This document shows positions 31,226-41,658 of a stretch of DNA of 64,000 bases, piece by piece. The stretch's first letter is position 1. Each line of letters begins with the position of its first letter. A model generated the notes under the pieces. That model did no database searches and was not told the DNA's origin. It saw nothing but the letters and a program-made list of their open reading frames with translations. The position numbers and the translations under genes were made by a program. This stretch comes from Eutreptiella sp. 'Long Island Sound 2002' (taxonomy: Eukaryota > Euglenozoa > Euglenophyceae > Eutreptiales > Eutreptiaceae). Location: contig OZ038389.1 of assembly GCA_964036045.1 (NCBI GenBank), positions 40,231,717-40,295,716 on the forward strand, given 5' to 3'.

Positions 31226-33376
31226 ATGTCCACGCCAAGCGTCAGGACCTGGCCCATCAGAACTGTCCAAGTGCAAATGGGCAGCATGGCCCACCCTATG
31301 AGTGAACCACCTTACCGAGCTCCGCAACATCTCAGTGGGGCATCTGGGTCCCAAGGAGATCCAGAACGCAGAAGGGCGGAAGAAAATAAAGGCCTTACCA
31401 CCGAGGCCTTAGCGGCCCACGGTGGAGACAGCTTCAGTCATCTCCACAGACGTGTAGCAGCCTCAGTATCCAGATCCAATTGTCCGGCTTCATCCTCAAC
31501 AGTGATTGAAGGCCTTGAGGGGTATGAAGAACCGAGGAAGAAAATGGATGAATACATCCTCCATGAGGAGTACTACAAATCCATTCGTGGAGAAGATGGA
31601 GAGGAGCCATTGGCAGTACATGGATCAAGACCACGTACAGACCTAGGGTCCTACACGCACTCTGGCCCGCCGTCCGACATAGCCGAGACTGCATCCCTGC
31701 CAAGACGACCAAGACCTGAGTATCCAAGAGCATGTTGTCCAACCCCAAGGGCTCCCGAAGTGGGCCCGACTCGAGTTGAGGAACAACATCATCCAAGGCC
31801 AACCTACGGTGCCCTGGATCATATGGCCGAACTGTTGGCCAAACTCCTGTCTGGGTCAGAAGATCCAGATGTGACGGCCCTATCGGAGGCCATTAAGGCT
31901 AAACTGGGTATTGCAAAACCCTTACCCAAGCCAGAGTTGCCCTCTCTCTCTCCAGGACTGAGTACCTTGGCAAGATCTCAAGAGATCAAGGGTCTCAAGG
32001 CTGTTGCCTAAGGTCCCAATGCCCCAGCCCCTTTCACCCCCGTGTCAGGACTGTGCCCATGGCTCAAATACAGGACGTGCCTGTCACAGAGATAGAGAAA
32101 AGAGGGCTGTCAGCCCTGGCACCTCTTGCCGGCGTGTCGCCTTCAGGCATAACTCCGGGGGGTGGGAAGACGGGCAGACCTATTGCCAAGGCGAACATCA
32201 AGCTGGAACTGCCGGAGTTCGACCCCAAAAATCTGCCCGAATGGGCAGAAAAATTTGCAGAGTTCCTTTTGTGAACTGGCCAATCCCATGTGGATGTGGC
32301 CACCAAATGCTCACTGCTGAAACGCTCATGCAAAAAGAAATTTTTGCAAAAACAGGTGAAACAGATTGTGAAAACCTGTTCTACCCGGGCAGAGGTACTC
32401 CTGAGGTTGGAGAAAACATTCCCGGTCTATGAGACTGACCTCAGCGTACACACACAGATCCAGGAGCTACCTATGCTCCCTGAGTTTCCATCCGCTGCGC
32501 GAATTTCTGAATGTGTATGCGACTTGGAGTACTTGGTTTCGAGGATGAACGTGGGCTCGTACAGAGCCACTGAGCCCCACCTGTGGCTCATGAGTATGAT
32601 TCCCCAACGTACGTGGGATGATTGCCGCTCCACCTCTGAGAGGAAGAGCAGGACCCACTCGTACGATGAACTGGTGGACCTCTTGATTGAGTTAGCTCTT
32701 GAGAGAGAGAATGACTCCCACATGGAGAAATTCCTCAAGAAGCATTTGGGTCGAGGTGGTACCCCTACCCCCGAACGTGGCGAAGGGAAAGGGCATAAAA
32801 ATCCCACTAACACCAACCAGGGAGGTGGTAAAGGGAGGGGTAACCTACGTGCCATGAATGAGGTTAAACCTGATGCAGGTACACCCCCCTTGTTCTACTG
32901 CAAACCTGTCAATGACAAGGGGGGACCTTGTCATGCCCCTGACTGCGATCTCTGCATTGGCTGTATGCTGCAGATGAAACGTCAGCAGCATACCAAAGAT
33001 GGGAAACCTGTGACCCATCAGGACTATTTCAGGTGTACCATCACCTGTGGCTACTGTGGCAGACGTCGTCACTACGAGGACGAATGCCACATCAAGAAAC
33101 GCGAGAGTGACAAACTCAAGCGTCAGGAGGCGGAACGCCAGAAGACCCAAACACCCGCCAGAAATCCCCCCAATGGGGATAAAGGTGGTAAAGGAGGTGG
33201 CAAGGGGGGCCGGCAAAAATGGACCCCCTAACCCCCAGAGGCGCTCATCACCGCCCGTTGCTACACCCACTCCTGCTGCTACACCCGCTCCTGCCGCAGG
33301 TGACCCCAAGAAGCGCCATCAAGGGGATAACGCTACCCCTGAGGGGAATAATTCCAAGAAGAGGCGCTTGGCCTAG
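31226..33376 (+). pseudogene. Element A gag, disrupted
   Basis: Gag-like sequence begins near the ATG at 31226. The N-terminal part (phase of 31193-32011) is Pro/Glu/Arg-rich and stops at TAA 32009-32011. The capsid-like part continues in another phase from about 32053, has a TGA at 32272-32274, and runs to 33231. It includes a second Cys-rich patch and a canonical CCHC zinc knuckle C-x2-C-x4-H-x4-C (about 33055-33094), which binds RNA during packaging. A third phase from about 33205 (inside a G run) carries the basic tail to a TAG at 33374. Pol lies in this last phase. At least five lesions in 2.1 kb imply a non-functional gag, unless some are programmed shifts or sequence errors. Confidence 0.75.
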
Positions 33377-33457
33377 ATGGCCAAGTCCCTCATTGCTGCA
33401 GGGGTGGATGTCAAGTTCCCTGATGAGGAGTAGGGGGGCGGCTCCGAAGAGGAAGAC

Positions 33458-36400
33458 TTGGTTTTCTGGATCCTCGTGAAAATCGGGGATCAGGTTTTTC
33501 GAGCGGTGCTTGACACCGGAGCAACACTTTCCATAGTGGCCTGGCGCCTGCTAAAGACTTTCAAGAAAACTAAGACCGTGGCCATAAGAGTAGGGGATGG
33601 GCGTACCATCCATTCCTTGGGGGGGGTCGATGTGACAATATGTCTGGGCGACGAAACCGTGACCCAACACTGCAGAGTGCTGGACACCGCCGCCTTTGAC
33701 ATCGTCATTGGCACCGACTTCCTACGAAGAAACCCCCAGGTAAAAATGCTGTCCCTCCAGCGCCCCTATTCTTTGCACTGCGACTTTGGCAGTGGGCTAT
33801 TCTCCGTACCTTTGGAGCTGTCAGGACGAAAAGAGTGTGGGCTGCGCTACGCATCCAAGACTAACTATCGTACTCAAAACTACCAATTGGCCCGTCACAT
33901 TCTTGAAAATGGACTGGCGGCCCTTCAGGTAAACCTCGATGAGATCCAGGTGGAATTGTTTGCGAGCCAACAAGAGCACGTCATGCAGTTGTACTGCTCG
34001 AAACAACTGAACAATGCTTTCCGTTTCTTTTGGAAAGCAATGGGCCTAGCGTATGCTAACCCTCCCTTCTCCCTGCTCGCGAAGGTTCTAACCAAAATCG
34101 CTTATGAGGGAGGAAGGGTTGTTATGTGCACCCCTGACTGGGGTTGCTCTGGTGAACATGCTTACTGGCGCCGTATGCTAGATCGAATGACCGTGGGAAG
34201 AGTTCAACTCCCCGACGGCCCCATCTATGTGCCTGAGGACTCAGACACAGCTATGCAGGCCCCTGAGTGGGCCCCTTTCCTGTCCATCGTCGATGGATCT
34301 CTCAATCCTGTACCCCTGTGTGACCTAGACCAGGTGCTACTGAAAGAGGTCATGGCCGAAAATCGTGGCCTGACCCTTTATGATCTCAATAATCGATCTC
34401 CTGAGCACCTATCTGCCACACTTACAGGGTGTGAGTCTCCCGATGACTATCTGGAACCTGCAGCTGTAAAAGAGGATGCTGACGACCAACTGTCTGAGAT
34501 CGCCAGCACTATTCCTTCTGTTGATCCTAGCTGTGTTGACCTAAAACATAGTGCCTTCCCAGCCCAGCTGTTGCTAAAGGAGGTAGATCTAGAGTCAACC
34601 TCCTCACCCGCGTGCCCTGTTGGGAAGCCAGTGCTACACATGCAGCCTATGCACACAGGTGAACCCGTGGCCCTGAGTGCTGATGCTCTGGCGCGGCCTG
34701 CTGCTAATAACATGCCACTGTCTGAGCATGACACTCAGGAACTCCGGCGGCTGTTGTACCTGAAGGCCGAGGGTATTGAGCGCCAAGAGCGTCTGCAATA
34801 CCTCAGACTGACCTGGAAATCCCCCATCTGGTCTGAGGAGGACAATGAGTCCTATACGCTGCCTGATCCTGAGATACCTCTAGTGTATTCTCTGCACTAT
34901 GGGCAGCAATGTCCCCCTGACTGGGACGATGGTTCTGTGCCTGCCAAAACTGCTGATCGACAGAAAAAGAAAGAACATGGAAAAAGCAACCTCCATGCTG
35001 AGGAGGATTTCCTTCAGAAACTCGAGAGTCTTAACCTTGACCTCCGCCTGAAGAATTTGCTGATAACCTATGAGGAGGTGTTCGGCGCCTTGCCGCCTCC
35101 CCTTTCTTGTAAAAAACTGGTCCAGATGGACCTGAAATTGAAACCAGAATTTGAAAAGACGCGAGTGAGGCGTTGTCCCTATCCCGCTCCACAGGAACAG
35201 GTTGAAAAAATTGAGCGCCAGATCCAGGAATGCATTGATGCTGGCCTCGTTGAAGAGTATAAGCACGGGGACTATCCCCATCACTCTTGTCCCTGTTTCC
35301 TTGTTGCCAAACCAGGGTCGACTGCCCTATGTGTGGTTGTAGACTATGGTGAGGTCAACAAGAAAACCCAGAACCACTCAGGGAGTATTCCTAACATGGA
35401 AAAAACCCTGGAGCGTATTGCCAAATGCAAGTACAAGACCAAAATGGACAAACGCTCTGGTTTCTGGCAGGTTGACCTAACCGCCGCAGCTCCGGAGCTG
35501 TTGGCCTTTATAACCCCTAAGGGTCACGTCTTCAAGTGGAAGGTTATGCCTTTCGGGGTGGCTAATGCCCCAGCGCTCTTCCAGGAGCTCATGAACAAAA
35601 TTTTGTACATACTGAGGCGCAGGCCTCTAGTACAAGAGTTGATTTCTCGGGGTGCAGAAATGGAGGCTCACATCGACGACGTGAGTTTGGGTACTAATAC
35701 CAAAGAGGACCATGTCCTTCTCCTCCGTGAATTTTTCATTGTCTGTCAAGAAAACGATCTCCGAATCAAACTCGAAAAATGTGAGTTTATGAAAGAGGAG
35801 ATGGAGTATTTGGGTTTCGACGTGGGGTATGGCTGGTGGAAACCAGCCGCGTCTAAGATGCAGCCCCTACAGGACATGCAGATTCGCGATGACCCTAAGA
35901 AGGGTCTACACGATGTGAGGAGTTTTGTGGGCGCCTGTAATTTCTATCGGCGTCACATCCACAATTTTACTTACTCCTCTGCCCCCCTCACTGACCTAAT
36001 CAAGAAAACTACTCCCTGGAGGTGGACCTCCGGAGAGGAAGAATGTTTCCAGGAGTTGAAGAAGAAGATTGCCTCCCCAAACTGCCTTGGAGTGCCCCGC
36101 CCTGAGGGCGAGATAGTCCTGATCACTGATGCCAGTGATGTAGGGGGGGGAGGTACGATCTACCAATGGCAGGAGCTTAACCCCGCTGAACTATCCCACT
36201 GCCATTATCGTACTACTGGACTGAACCGTGACGGTTCCTTGAAACACGACTATCCTACCAGTGAGTGGCGACTGGTGCCACTGGGACACTGGAATTGGAA
36301 ATGGAACCAAGCGCGTTCCAATTACACTACCTATGACCCGGAACTCCTGGCCGGTATGTTGGTGCTATCGTCACCATCCCGACTCCTGGGATCTAACCCT

Positions 36401-38236
36401 ATTGTCTGGTTGTGTGACCAGGAGCCTGTGAAGTCTTTTCAGAAGGGCCCACCACCAGAGAAAGCAAAGCTAAAATGGTGGTGGACTTACTTGAGCCAGT
36501 TCAGGCTGACGGTGCATCATATCCCCGGGATAAAGAATGAACTGTCTGACTATATATCGCGCAACAACTTCGATGCGCTTATTGGTGAGAGCTCTGAGGC
36601 GCTCCCCAGAGAGGCTTTCCACCGTATGGATGTCCAGCTTGACCTGTCCATGCGCACTGCTGGAATCCTAGAGGGTTGGGATCTAACCGACTATCAGTCA
36701 GAGTATGAAGAAATTCTCCAAACCCTCAGCACTGGTCTCGAACCCCGTGTCATTGACGGGCACCAGTGGTATAAAAACAATCAGTACCTCTTCTACGAGG
36801 ACCGAGTTGTGGTGCCTGAGGCAAGACTGGATGGGTGCCTACAGTGGTCCCATCTCAGTTCTGGTCACACTGGCGCTAATCGCTCAGTGAACTTCTTCCG
36901 TGAATGTTTCTACTCTAGTCTAACCCTGACTGAACTGAGGTCGCGTATGCAGACCATTGTGGATGCTTGTGGCTGTCATGCCAGCAAGCAGCGCGACAGT
37001 AGGGATAGGGGCCTGATCTCCAGCTTACCCATACCCTATTGTGCTAACTCTCTTCTATACGTGGATTTCATCCACGGCCTACCACGCTTTGGCGGCTATG
37101 ATAGTTGCCTCGTGGTCACCTGTGGTCTATCTCGCTTCACCCGTGTGTTCCCTTGCAGTAAGAAAATCACAGGTGAGCAGACTGTGAAAATGTTGGTCGA
37201 ACAATGGTTCGAACCCTATGGAGCACCTAAGCAGGTGCACTCTGATGAGGATGTACGCATCCGCAGTGACACTGGGTGGTACAAACGAGTGCTAAATGCC
37301 CTCAACGTGGAGGTAACCACAGGTGTGCCCTATACCCACACGTCTAACACTCTCTGTGAGAGACAGAACCGTGTGGTGGAGCAAAACTTAAGAATCCTGA
37401 TGAAACAGGAGCGCACCAAGGACTGGGTACGCCTAGTGCCCTGGGCAGTGCTGACCATGAACTCACAGCGGAGCTCCTCTACGGGTTTCACCCCCCACGA
37501 ACTGTTCCATGGAGGACGACCTGCTTGGTTCTTCAAAACCCCCTTTCCTGAGGACTTCAAGAGCCCTGTGGGAGATTGGCTGGAACACAAGCAGTCTCTG
37601 GCTAACCAGGCTGGTACTAACCTGAGACACATTCGTGACCGTGAACAGAGCCGACGGAACCGCCTACGGCGACCTGCCAGCTTCAAGGTTGGTGACCTTG
37701 TTTTGGTACACCATTCACGCCTACCCTCCTGGCCACGTAACTGCCTACAGGACCCTTACCTTGGACCCTATCGTATCATCAGGATAGATGGATCCAGGAT
37801 CCATGTCGGGTGCAGTCCACGTCTAGGTGGTGAACTGCTGTGTGCACCTAAGCAGTTGAGGCACTATCACTCCCCTGACGACTTGTCTTGGGATGAGTGG
37901 CGCCTCAGCGACAGTGAGGTCGAGCGTATAGACCTAGAGAACGCTACCAGTCTAGAGGAGGCGGACGAACTCGAAGAGATGACTGCCGATGAAATGGCAG
38001 TCGATGGTTACTACGTGGTTGCAGGTATTGCTCGCCACGAGTATAAACAGGGCTGGAAATTCCTAACCCTGTGGGATGGCTATGGGTTATCTGAGGCGAC
38101 CTGGGAACCTATGTCAGCCTTCATACAACCAGATGGGAGTATCAACCCCATCTTCCGCACTTACCTCGTTGAGAACAACGAGGGGCAGCTCCTAACCCGT
38201 GCTGAGACTATGTCCCAGCGTAAGAAGCGAAACTAA
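33458..38236 (+). CDS. Element A Pol: protease, MTase-like, RT, RNase H, integrase, chromodomain
   Basis: The 1592-codon frame is uninterrupted. Numbering from 33458, the protease motif D-T-G-A is at 19-22. A DIRS/Dam-like methyltransferase-type region has V-E-L-F-A-S at 165-170 and N-P-P-F at 201-204. The reverse transcriptase active site is H-I-D-D at 738-741. RNase H starts with D891 (T-D-A-S-D). Integrase catalytic residues are D1203, D1263 and E1301 (D-x37-E rather than the usual D-x35-E). A chromodomain with its aromatic positions occupies about 1518-1560. The first displayed codon is TTG, so the true start is upstream: an ATG lies at 33377, but a TAG at 33431 separates it. The protein is probably made as a Gag-Pol fusion. 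In the integrase zinc finger the cysteines are spaced C-x-C instead of C-x2-C. Confidence 0.92.
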   Translation: MVFWILVKIGDQVFRAVLDTGATLSIVAWRLLKTFKKTKTVAIRVGDGRTIHSLGGVDVTICLGDETVTQHCRVLDTAAFDIVIGTDFLRRNPQVKMLSLQRPYSLHCDFGSGLFSVPLELSGRKECGLRYASKTNYRTQNYQLARHILENGLAALQVNLDEIQVELFASQQEHVMQLYCSKQLNNAFRFFWKAMGLAYANPPFSLLAKVLTKIAYEGGRVVMCTPDWGCSGEHAYWRRMLDRMTVGRVQLPDGPIYVPEDSDTAMQAPEWAPFLSIVDGSLNPVPLCDLDQVLLKEVMAENRGLTLYDLNNRSPEHLSATLTGCESPDDYLEPAAVKEDADDQLSEIASTIPSVDPSCVDLKHSAFPAQLLLKEVDLESTSSPACPVGKPVLHMQPMHTGEPVALSADALARPAANNMPLSEHDTQELRRLLYLKAEGIERQERLQYLRLTWKSPIWSEEDNESYTLPDPEIPLVYSLHYGQQCPPDWDDGSVPAKTADRQKKKEHGKSNLHAEEDFLQKLESLNLDLRLKNLLITYEEVFGALPPPLSCKKLVQMDLKLKPEFEKTRVRRCPYPAPQEQVEKIERQIQECIDAGLVEEYKHGDYPHHSCPCFLVAKPGSTALCVVVDYGEVNKKTQNHSGSIPNMEKTLERIAKCKYKTKMDKRSGFWQVDLTAAAPELLAFITPKGHVFKWKVMPFGVANAPALFQELMNKILYILRRRPLVQELISRGAEMEAHIDDVSLGTNTKEDHVLLLREFFIVCQENDLRIKLEKCEFMKEEMEYLGFDVGYGWWKPAASKMQPLQDMQIRDDPKKGLHDVRSFVGACNFYRRHIHNFTYSSAPLTDLIKKTTPWRWTSGEEECFQELKKKIASPNCLGVPRPEGEIVLITDASDVGGGGTIYQWQELNPAELSHCHYRTTGLNRDGSLKHDYPTSEWRLVPLGHWNWKWNQARSNYTTYDPELLAGMLVLSSPSRLLGSNPIVWLCDQEPVKSFQKGPPPEKAKLKWWWTYLSQFRLTVHHIPGIKNELSDYISRNNFDALIGESSEALPREAFHRMDVQLDLSMRTAGILEGWDLTDYQSEYEEILQTLSTGLEPRVIDGHQWYKNNQYLFYEDRVVVPEARLDGCLQWSHLSSGHTGANRSVNFFRECFYSSLTLTELRSRMQTIVDACGCHASKQRDSRDRGLISSLPIPYCANSLLYVDFIHGLPRFGGYDSCLVVTCGLSRFTRVFPCSKKITGEQTVKMLVEQWFEPYGAPKQVHSDEDVRIRSDTGWYKRVLNALNVEVTTGVPYTHTSNTLCERQNRVVEQNLRILMKQERTKDWVRLVPWAVLTMNSQRSSSTGFTPHELFHGGRPAWFFKTPFPEDFKSPVGDWLEHKQSLANQAGTNLRHIRDREQSRRNRLRRPASFKVGDLVLVHHSRLPSWPRNCLQDPYLGPYRIIRIDGSRIHVGCSPRLGGELLCAPKQLRHYHSPDDLSWDEWRLSDSEVERIDLENATSLEEADELEEMTADEMAVDGYYVVAGIARHEYKQGWKFLTLWDGYGLSEATWEPMSAFIQPDGSINPIFRTYLVENNEGQLLTRAETMSQRKKRN

Positions 38237-40935
38237 TTTCCCTGTGTCAGTCTACTGACAGGTGCAGTGAGCACTCTTCTGCAGACGTGCCTGTGTATGG
38301 GTGTAAGAGCAGTTGTCACAGTTGCCCCGCTTTGCATCGCAGGACAGGACCGTTAGCCCCCCGTGACAACCACTCCCTGGCTGAAGGCCATTGGTTTTTT
38401 CACAGACTACTGCTTACTGAGCACTGCACCCACCTTGTCTGTGCCCTGCAGACCCATGCCTATGGTTTCCAGCGTGAGACAGGTGGCCGCTTATCAGGAA
38501 TGCAGTTACCCAGCGGGTGTATGCCTTGTTGACCATGTGTTGCATGGGTACTGCCCTAATGTAATGACCTTGGAGAGCCAACGAAGAACGGTGGCTTACT
38601 ACACCAGGGGGGAATGACAAGCAGGGTGTTATGAGGCAAGGTGTGTCTTCCCTCCTTGGGGACAAGCGAGCCCACAGCTAGGACCCCTGACTGGTCCAGA
38701 CCCATGGGGTTCTACCCTTCCTTACAGGGTTTACCATACCCCTATGTGTGCTACGTATGTCTGAGTGTGTCTCACTTCTCTCCCCAGCGTGGCTCCCGGA
38801 GACCGGGCTTCGCTGACGTCGGACCGAAGGTCCTAATCAGGTACTATTACCACTCCTATGGCGCCCAATTTCTGTGCTGGCGCCTATCCTTGGGGGAAGA
38901 CGGCAAAAGCCCTACCTACTAGAGGGGAGGGGTGGCCAAGTGTGCCAAGGGCATACAAAACGCCCATTTTTGCTACAGGCCAAAAGCTAACGCACTCCCC
39001 TGCCCACGAGGAAAAGCACGCGGGACAGGAGACACCACTACACTACACTCACTAACGCCAGCACCGGCCTTTGAAGGCAGGGTGAGGACTCATCACTTGC
39101 ACTCAACTCCTGCCAGGCCTGCTGACCCCGACCCCTACACACGCTACTGGGTGCTGCTGTCGAAGATGTCTCGGACCCTAATGACCCTCCTGTGAAGAAG
39201 ACAAGAGAACACAGCGCTGCTAAGCAACTGTGGCCTAACAGAGGACGCCACAACGCGTTTCTCCCTGCTAGGGCTTGGAGGGAAGGGGTGCTCTTGTTGT
39301 GTGCACAGCGCGGATGTCGATGAGGTCGAACTGCCCTCGCCACTCCTGGCTGAGGCACAATCAATTGATTTGTGATCAGCGCCCCTGTTTTGCTGGGGCA
39401 GAAAAATGGGATAGCCGCCGAAGGCAGCTGCTGCGTGCACCAATCACCCTGAACCTCTCCCACCTGTACAACAGAGGCAAATGAAGGGGTGTTTGCGGCG
39501 GAGGAACCAAGCCACACTCTACGTATTATACGCTTCTCAGTGTGACCTATAATACACTGTCCGCAAACACGCTGATTTGTGATCAGCTCCCCTGTCAAGC
39601 AAGCAAGCGTTAAGAGACTCCACTTAAAGAACGTACCGAGGAGCCCCTGGGTAACCTAAACAAGGTTTACCGTGCGCAATTCGCGTGGCCTACCCTTTAA
39701 TGCATCATGTGCACGCAGGGAAGGGAGGCAGAGCCATTTCCTCACTGACTCAACCAGGAGGTGAGCTCCTCCTGGGCTAACCTACCTTACTAACCATGCA
39801 TCGTGTGAATGCCGAAGTGAAGCGAACACAAAACAAGCCTAAGCGTTTTAAGCAACCCTACTTTAACGCTACGGCTACACACGAACAAACACTCTCTTTA
39901 CTTACCTGTGAAGAGAAAACAAGGGTGTATTGGGGTACAGGGAAAGCGTCACAGCGTGTGAATGCCTCGATTAGGCACATGCATCGCGAGCACAGCGCAT
40001 ATTCTAACCCTACCTGCGCGCTGCGCGCTCCATTCGCATCGCATACCTTTCATTCCTGTTTTGACCTGTGCAGACCACGAGAGAGGAACACCCGACCCCC
40101 CAACGAACACAGCGTTGACAACCCTAACGTTTTGACGAAACAACCAACACGAATGCAATGCGTGCGTGTGAGATGACACTGACATTCCTGAGAGGTGGGT
40201 TGTTGACCTGCTCTGTGGTGTGGGTTGAATTTGAATACTTGACTCTGAAGTTTATAAAAATTTTGATGCAACTGTGCAAAAATTACCTTTAGAACTTTAA
40301 AAACTACGGCTCATACCTTCTTTTTCAAAAGCCGTTTACGCTTGCGCAACCCTGTTTTTGAAGTCCGCTTCCTTTGCGCTTGTCTGCGACTTTGAGTTAT
40401 GTGTAAAAATGACGATTTCCCGCGTGGTTTCGTCGATTTTTAACGATTTCACTTGCTAAATCGCAACCCCTTCCGCTGAACCGCAGGAATCACTCCCTGT
40501 CGGTTACATTTTCTATTTTTTCCAGCTCCTGGAGGTTTGTGTCCTCCATTGGTAGTATTGCTCCGCCCTGGCCCTTGGTCAGGACGTTTACTAAAACGCT
40601 GTTTATACAGCGATAGCCGTCCGCATTAGAGCGTTCGACTGTGCCCTAGTGGGCAAGCATATGTGCTCTAGGGAGGGAGTCCTGGTTTCAAACCCCACTA
40701 CCCCCATATTGTTTTCCAAAAGTTTTCGTCGCACGCCGGCGACTTTTGAGGAATGCCCCGTCGAAGGGACATCATTCACGGTACATTACACTGTTTTTCA
40801 AGGGTACCTACAGTGTGATAGGCTTCTATGAACTGATGAGGATGTTTTTGCTAGGTTTAATGCATTTTCTGAGGTAATTTTGGGAATATTTGAGCCTTTT
40901 TCCTTGGTCCTACTAGCTCAGCTAACTAGTACTCC
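38237..40935 (+). other. Element A 3' non-coding region
   Basis: There are 2.7 kb between the pol stop and the polypurine tract. It contains a 25-bp direct repeat ('tgatttgtgatcagc...cccctgt' at about 39363 and 39572) and an unrecognised 126-codon ORF starting at ATG 39796. A stretch at 40605-40705 with 'ggtttcaaacccc' resembles a degenerate tRNA B-box. No env-like features (signal peptide, membrane span) were seen. Confidence 0.55.
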
Positions 40936-40942
40936 AGGGGGG
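40936..40942 (+). promoter_or_regulatory. Element A polypurine tract
   Basis: AGGGGGG directly abuts the right LTR and would prime plus-strand DNA synthesis. Its position supports the LTR boundary at 40943. Confidence 0.75.
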
Positions 40943-41653
40943 AGTAAGAAAAAGTCACTGCCATGTCTTTCTTGGAGGGCTTGATCCAGGCCAAGCCCCC
41001 CTTAAAACCCTTTTGTTGATGCTAAGACAAACTTAAGTGTGCTTATCTCTCTTTTGTTGCCTAAAGTACACTTTCTCAAAGTAACTAGGGTTGTGACCCT
41101 AGCACCCCATGAAGTTCACCCCTACCACTCAACTGAGCGGAGGTACCTTCCTTCATGGAGGATATACCGAGGTTAAATAAACATTTCATGCTTGTTGGCC
41201 TTGGAGGTTAAGCCTAGTGGTCTCCCACCCCAAGACCCCTATACTCAATTGTTTTTATTACTTATTGTGGTCCTACTTTGTAACTGTTTCTGAATTCAGT
41301 TGCTTGGCCAAGTCATTTTCTGTGTGGTCCTGACATCTATGCCCCACATTCCTAACCAGCAGCACTTCACCCAAAAGAGTGCACATGAAGTGCCTAATGC
41401 TATCTCTGAGGCAAGAGTCAGACCAATTTTCATATCAAATCTTTTGTATTATCCATTTGTGATTGAATCTTTGTGTATAAACCTGCTTTGTCTATCTGCA
41501 GCCCTTCTGTGTTACCCTGGATTCGAAAAACCAATCATTGATTCGATCCACATCCTGTTCGTGCTCTACTTGCTGCTTTGGTTTGGGTTTTCAACTACAA
41601 AACCTGCAGGATTTGATCAAATTATCTAGGGCATAAATCAAGGACATCTTTCT
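40943..41653 (+). repeat. Element A, right LTR
   Basis: Direct repeat of 30435-31143, followed immediately by the GAAGC duplication. Confidence 0.92.
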
Positions 41654-41658
41654 GAAGC
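41654..41658. repeat. Target-site duplication of element A, right copy
   Basis: GAAGC, matching 30430-30434. Confidence 0.85.

Larger units (their letters stand above)
30435..41653 (+). mobile_element. Ty3/gypsy chromovirus-type LTR retrotransposon A, 11.2 kb
   Basis: Two direct repeats of about 710 bp (30435-31143 and 40943-41653) bound an internal region encoding a broken gag and an intact pol in the order protease, methyltransferase-like domain, reverse transcriptase, RNase H, integrase, chromodomain. Integrase after RNase H places it in Ty3/gypsy, and the chromodomain in the chromovirus-like branch. A GAAGC duplication flanks it. The ends are AG...CT rather than the usual TG...CA. A polypurine tract lies just before the right LTR. 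No tRNA-complementary primer site could be identified after the left LTR. LTRs differ at roughly 4-5% of sites by eye, so the insertion is old relative to element B. Confidence 0.93.

Noticed and set aside
39038-39598. 186-codon minus-strand ORF in the 3' region of element A
   Set aside because: No domain, antisense to the element, and its length is not unusual for GC-balanced DNA of this size.
40605-40705. Possible tRNA near the 3' end of element A
   Set aside because: A B-box-like 'ggtttcaaacccc' is present, but I could not form acceptor, D and anticodon stems together.
40825-40860. Hammerhead-ribozyme-like 'ctgatgag'
   Set aside because: The other conserved core bases (GAAA after a short stem) and flanking helices are absent.
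38237-40942. Envelope-like gene in element A
   Set aside because: No signal peptide, membrane span or furin-like site in any plus-strand ORF of the 3' region.
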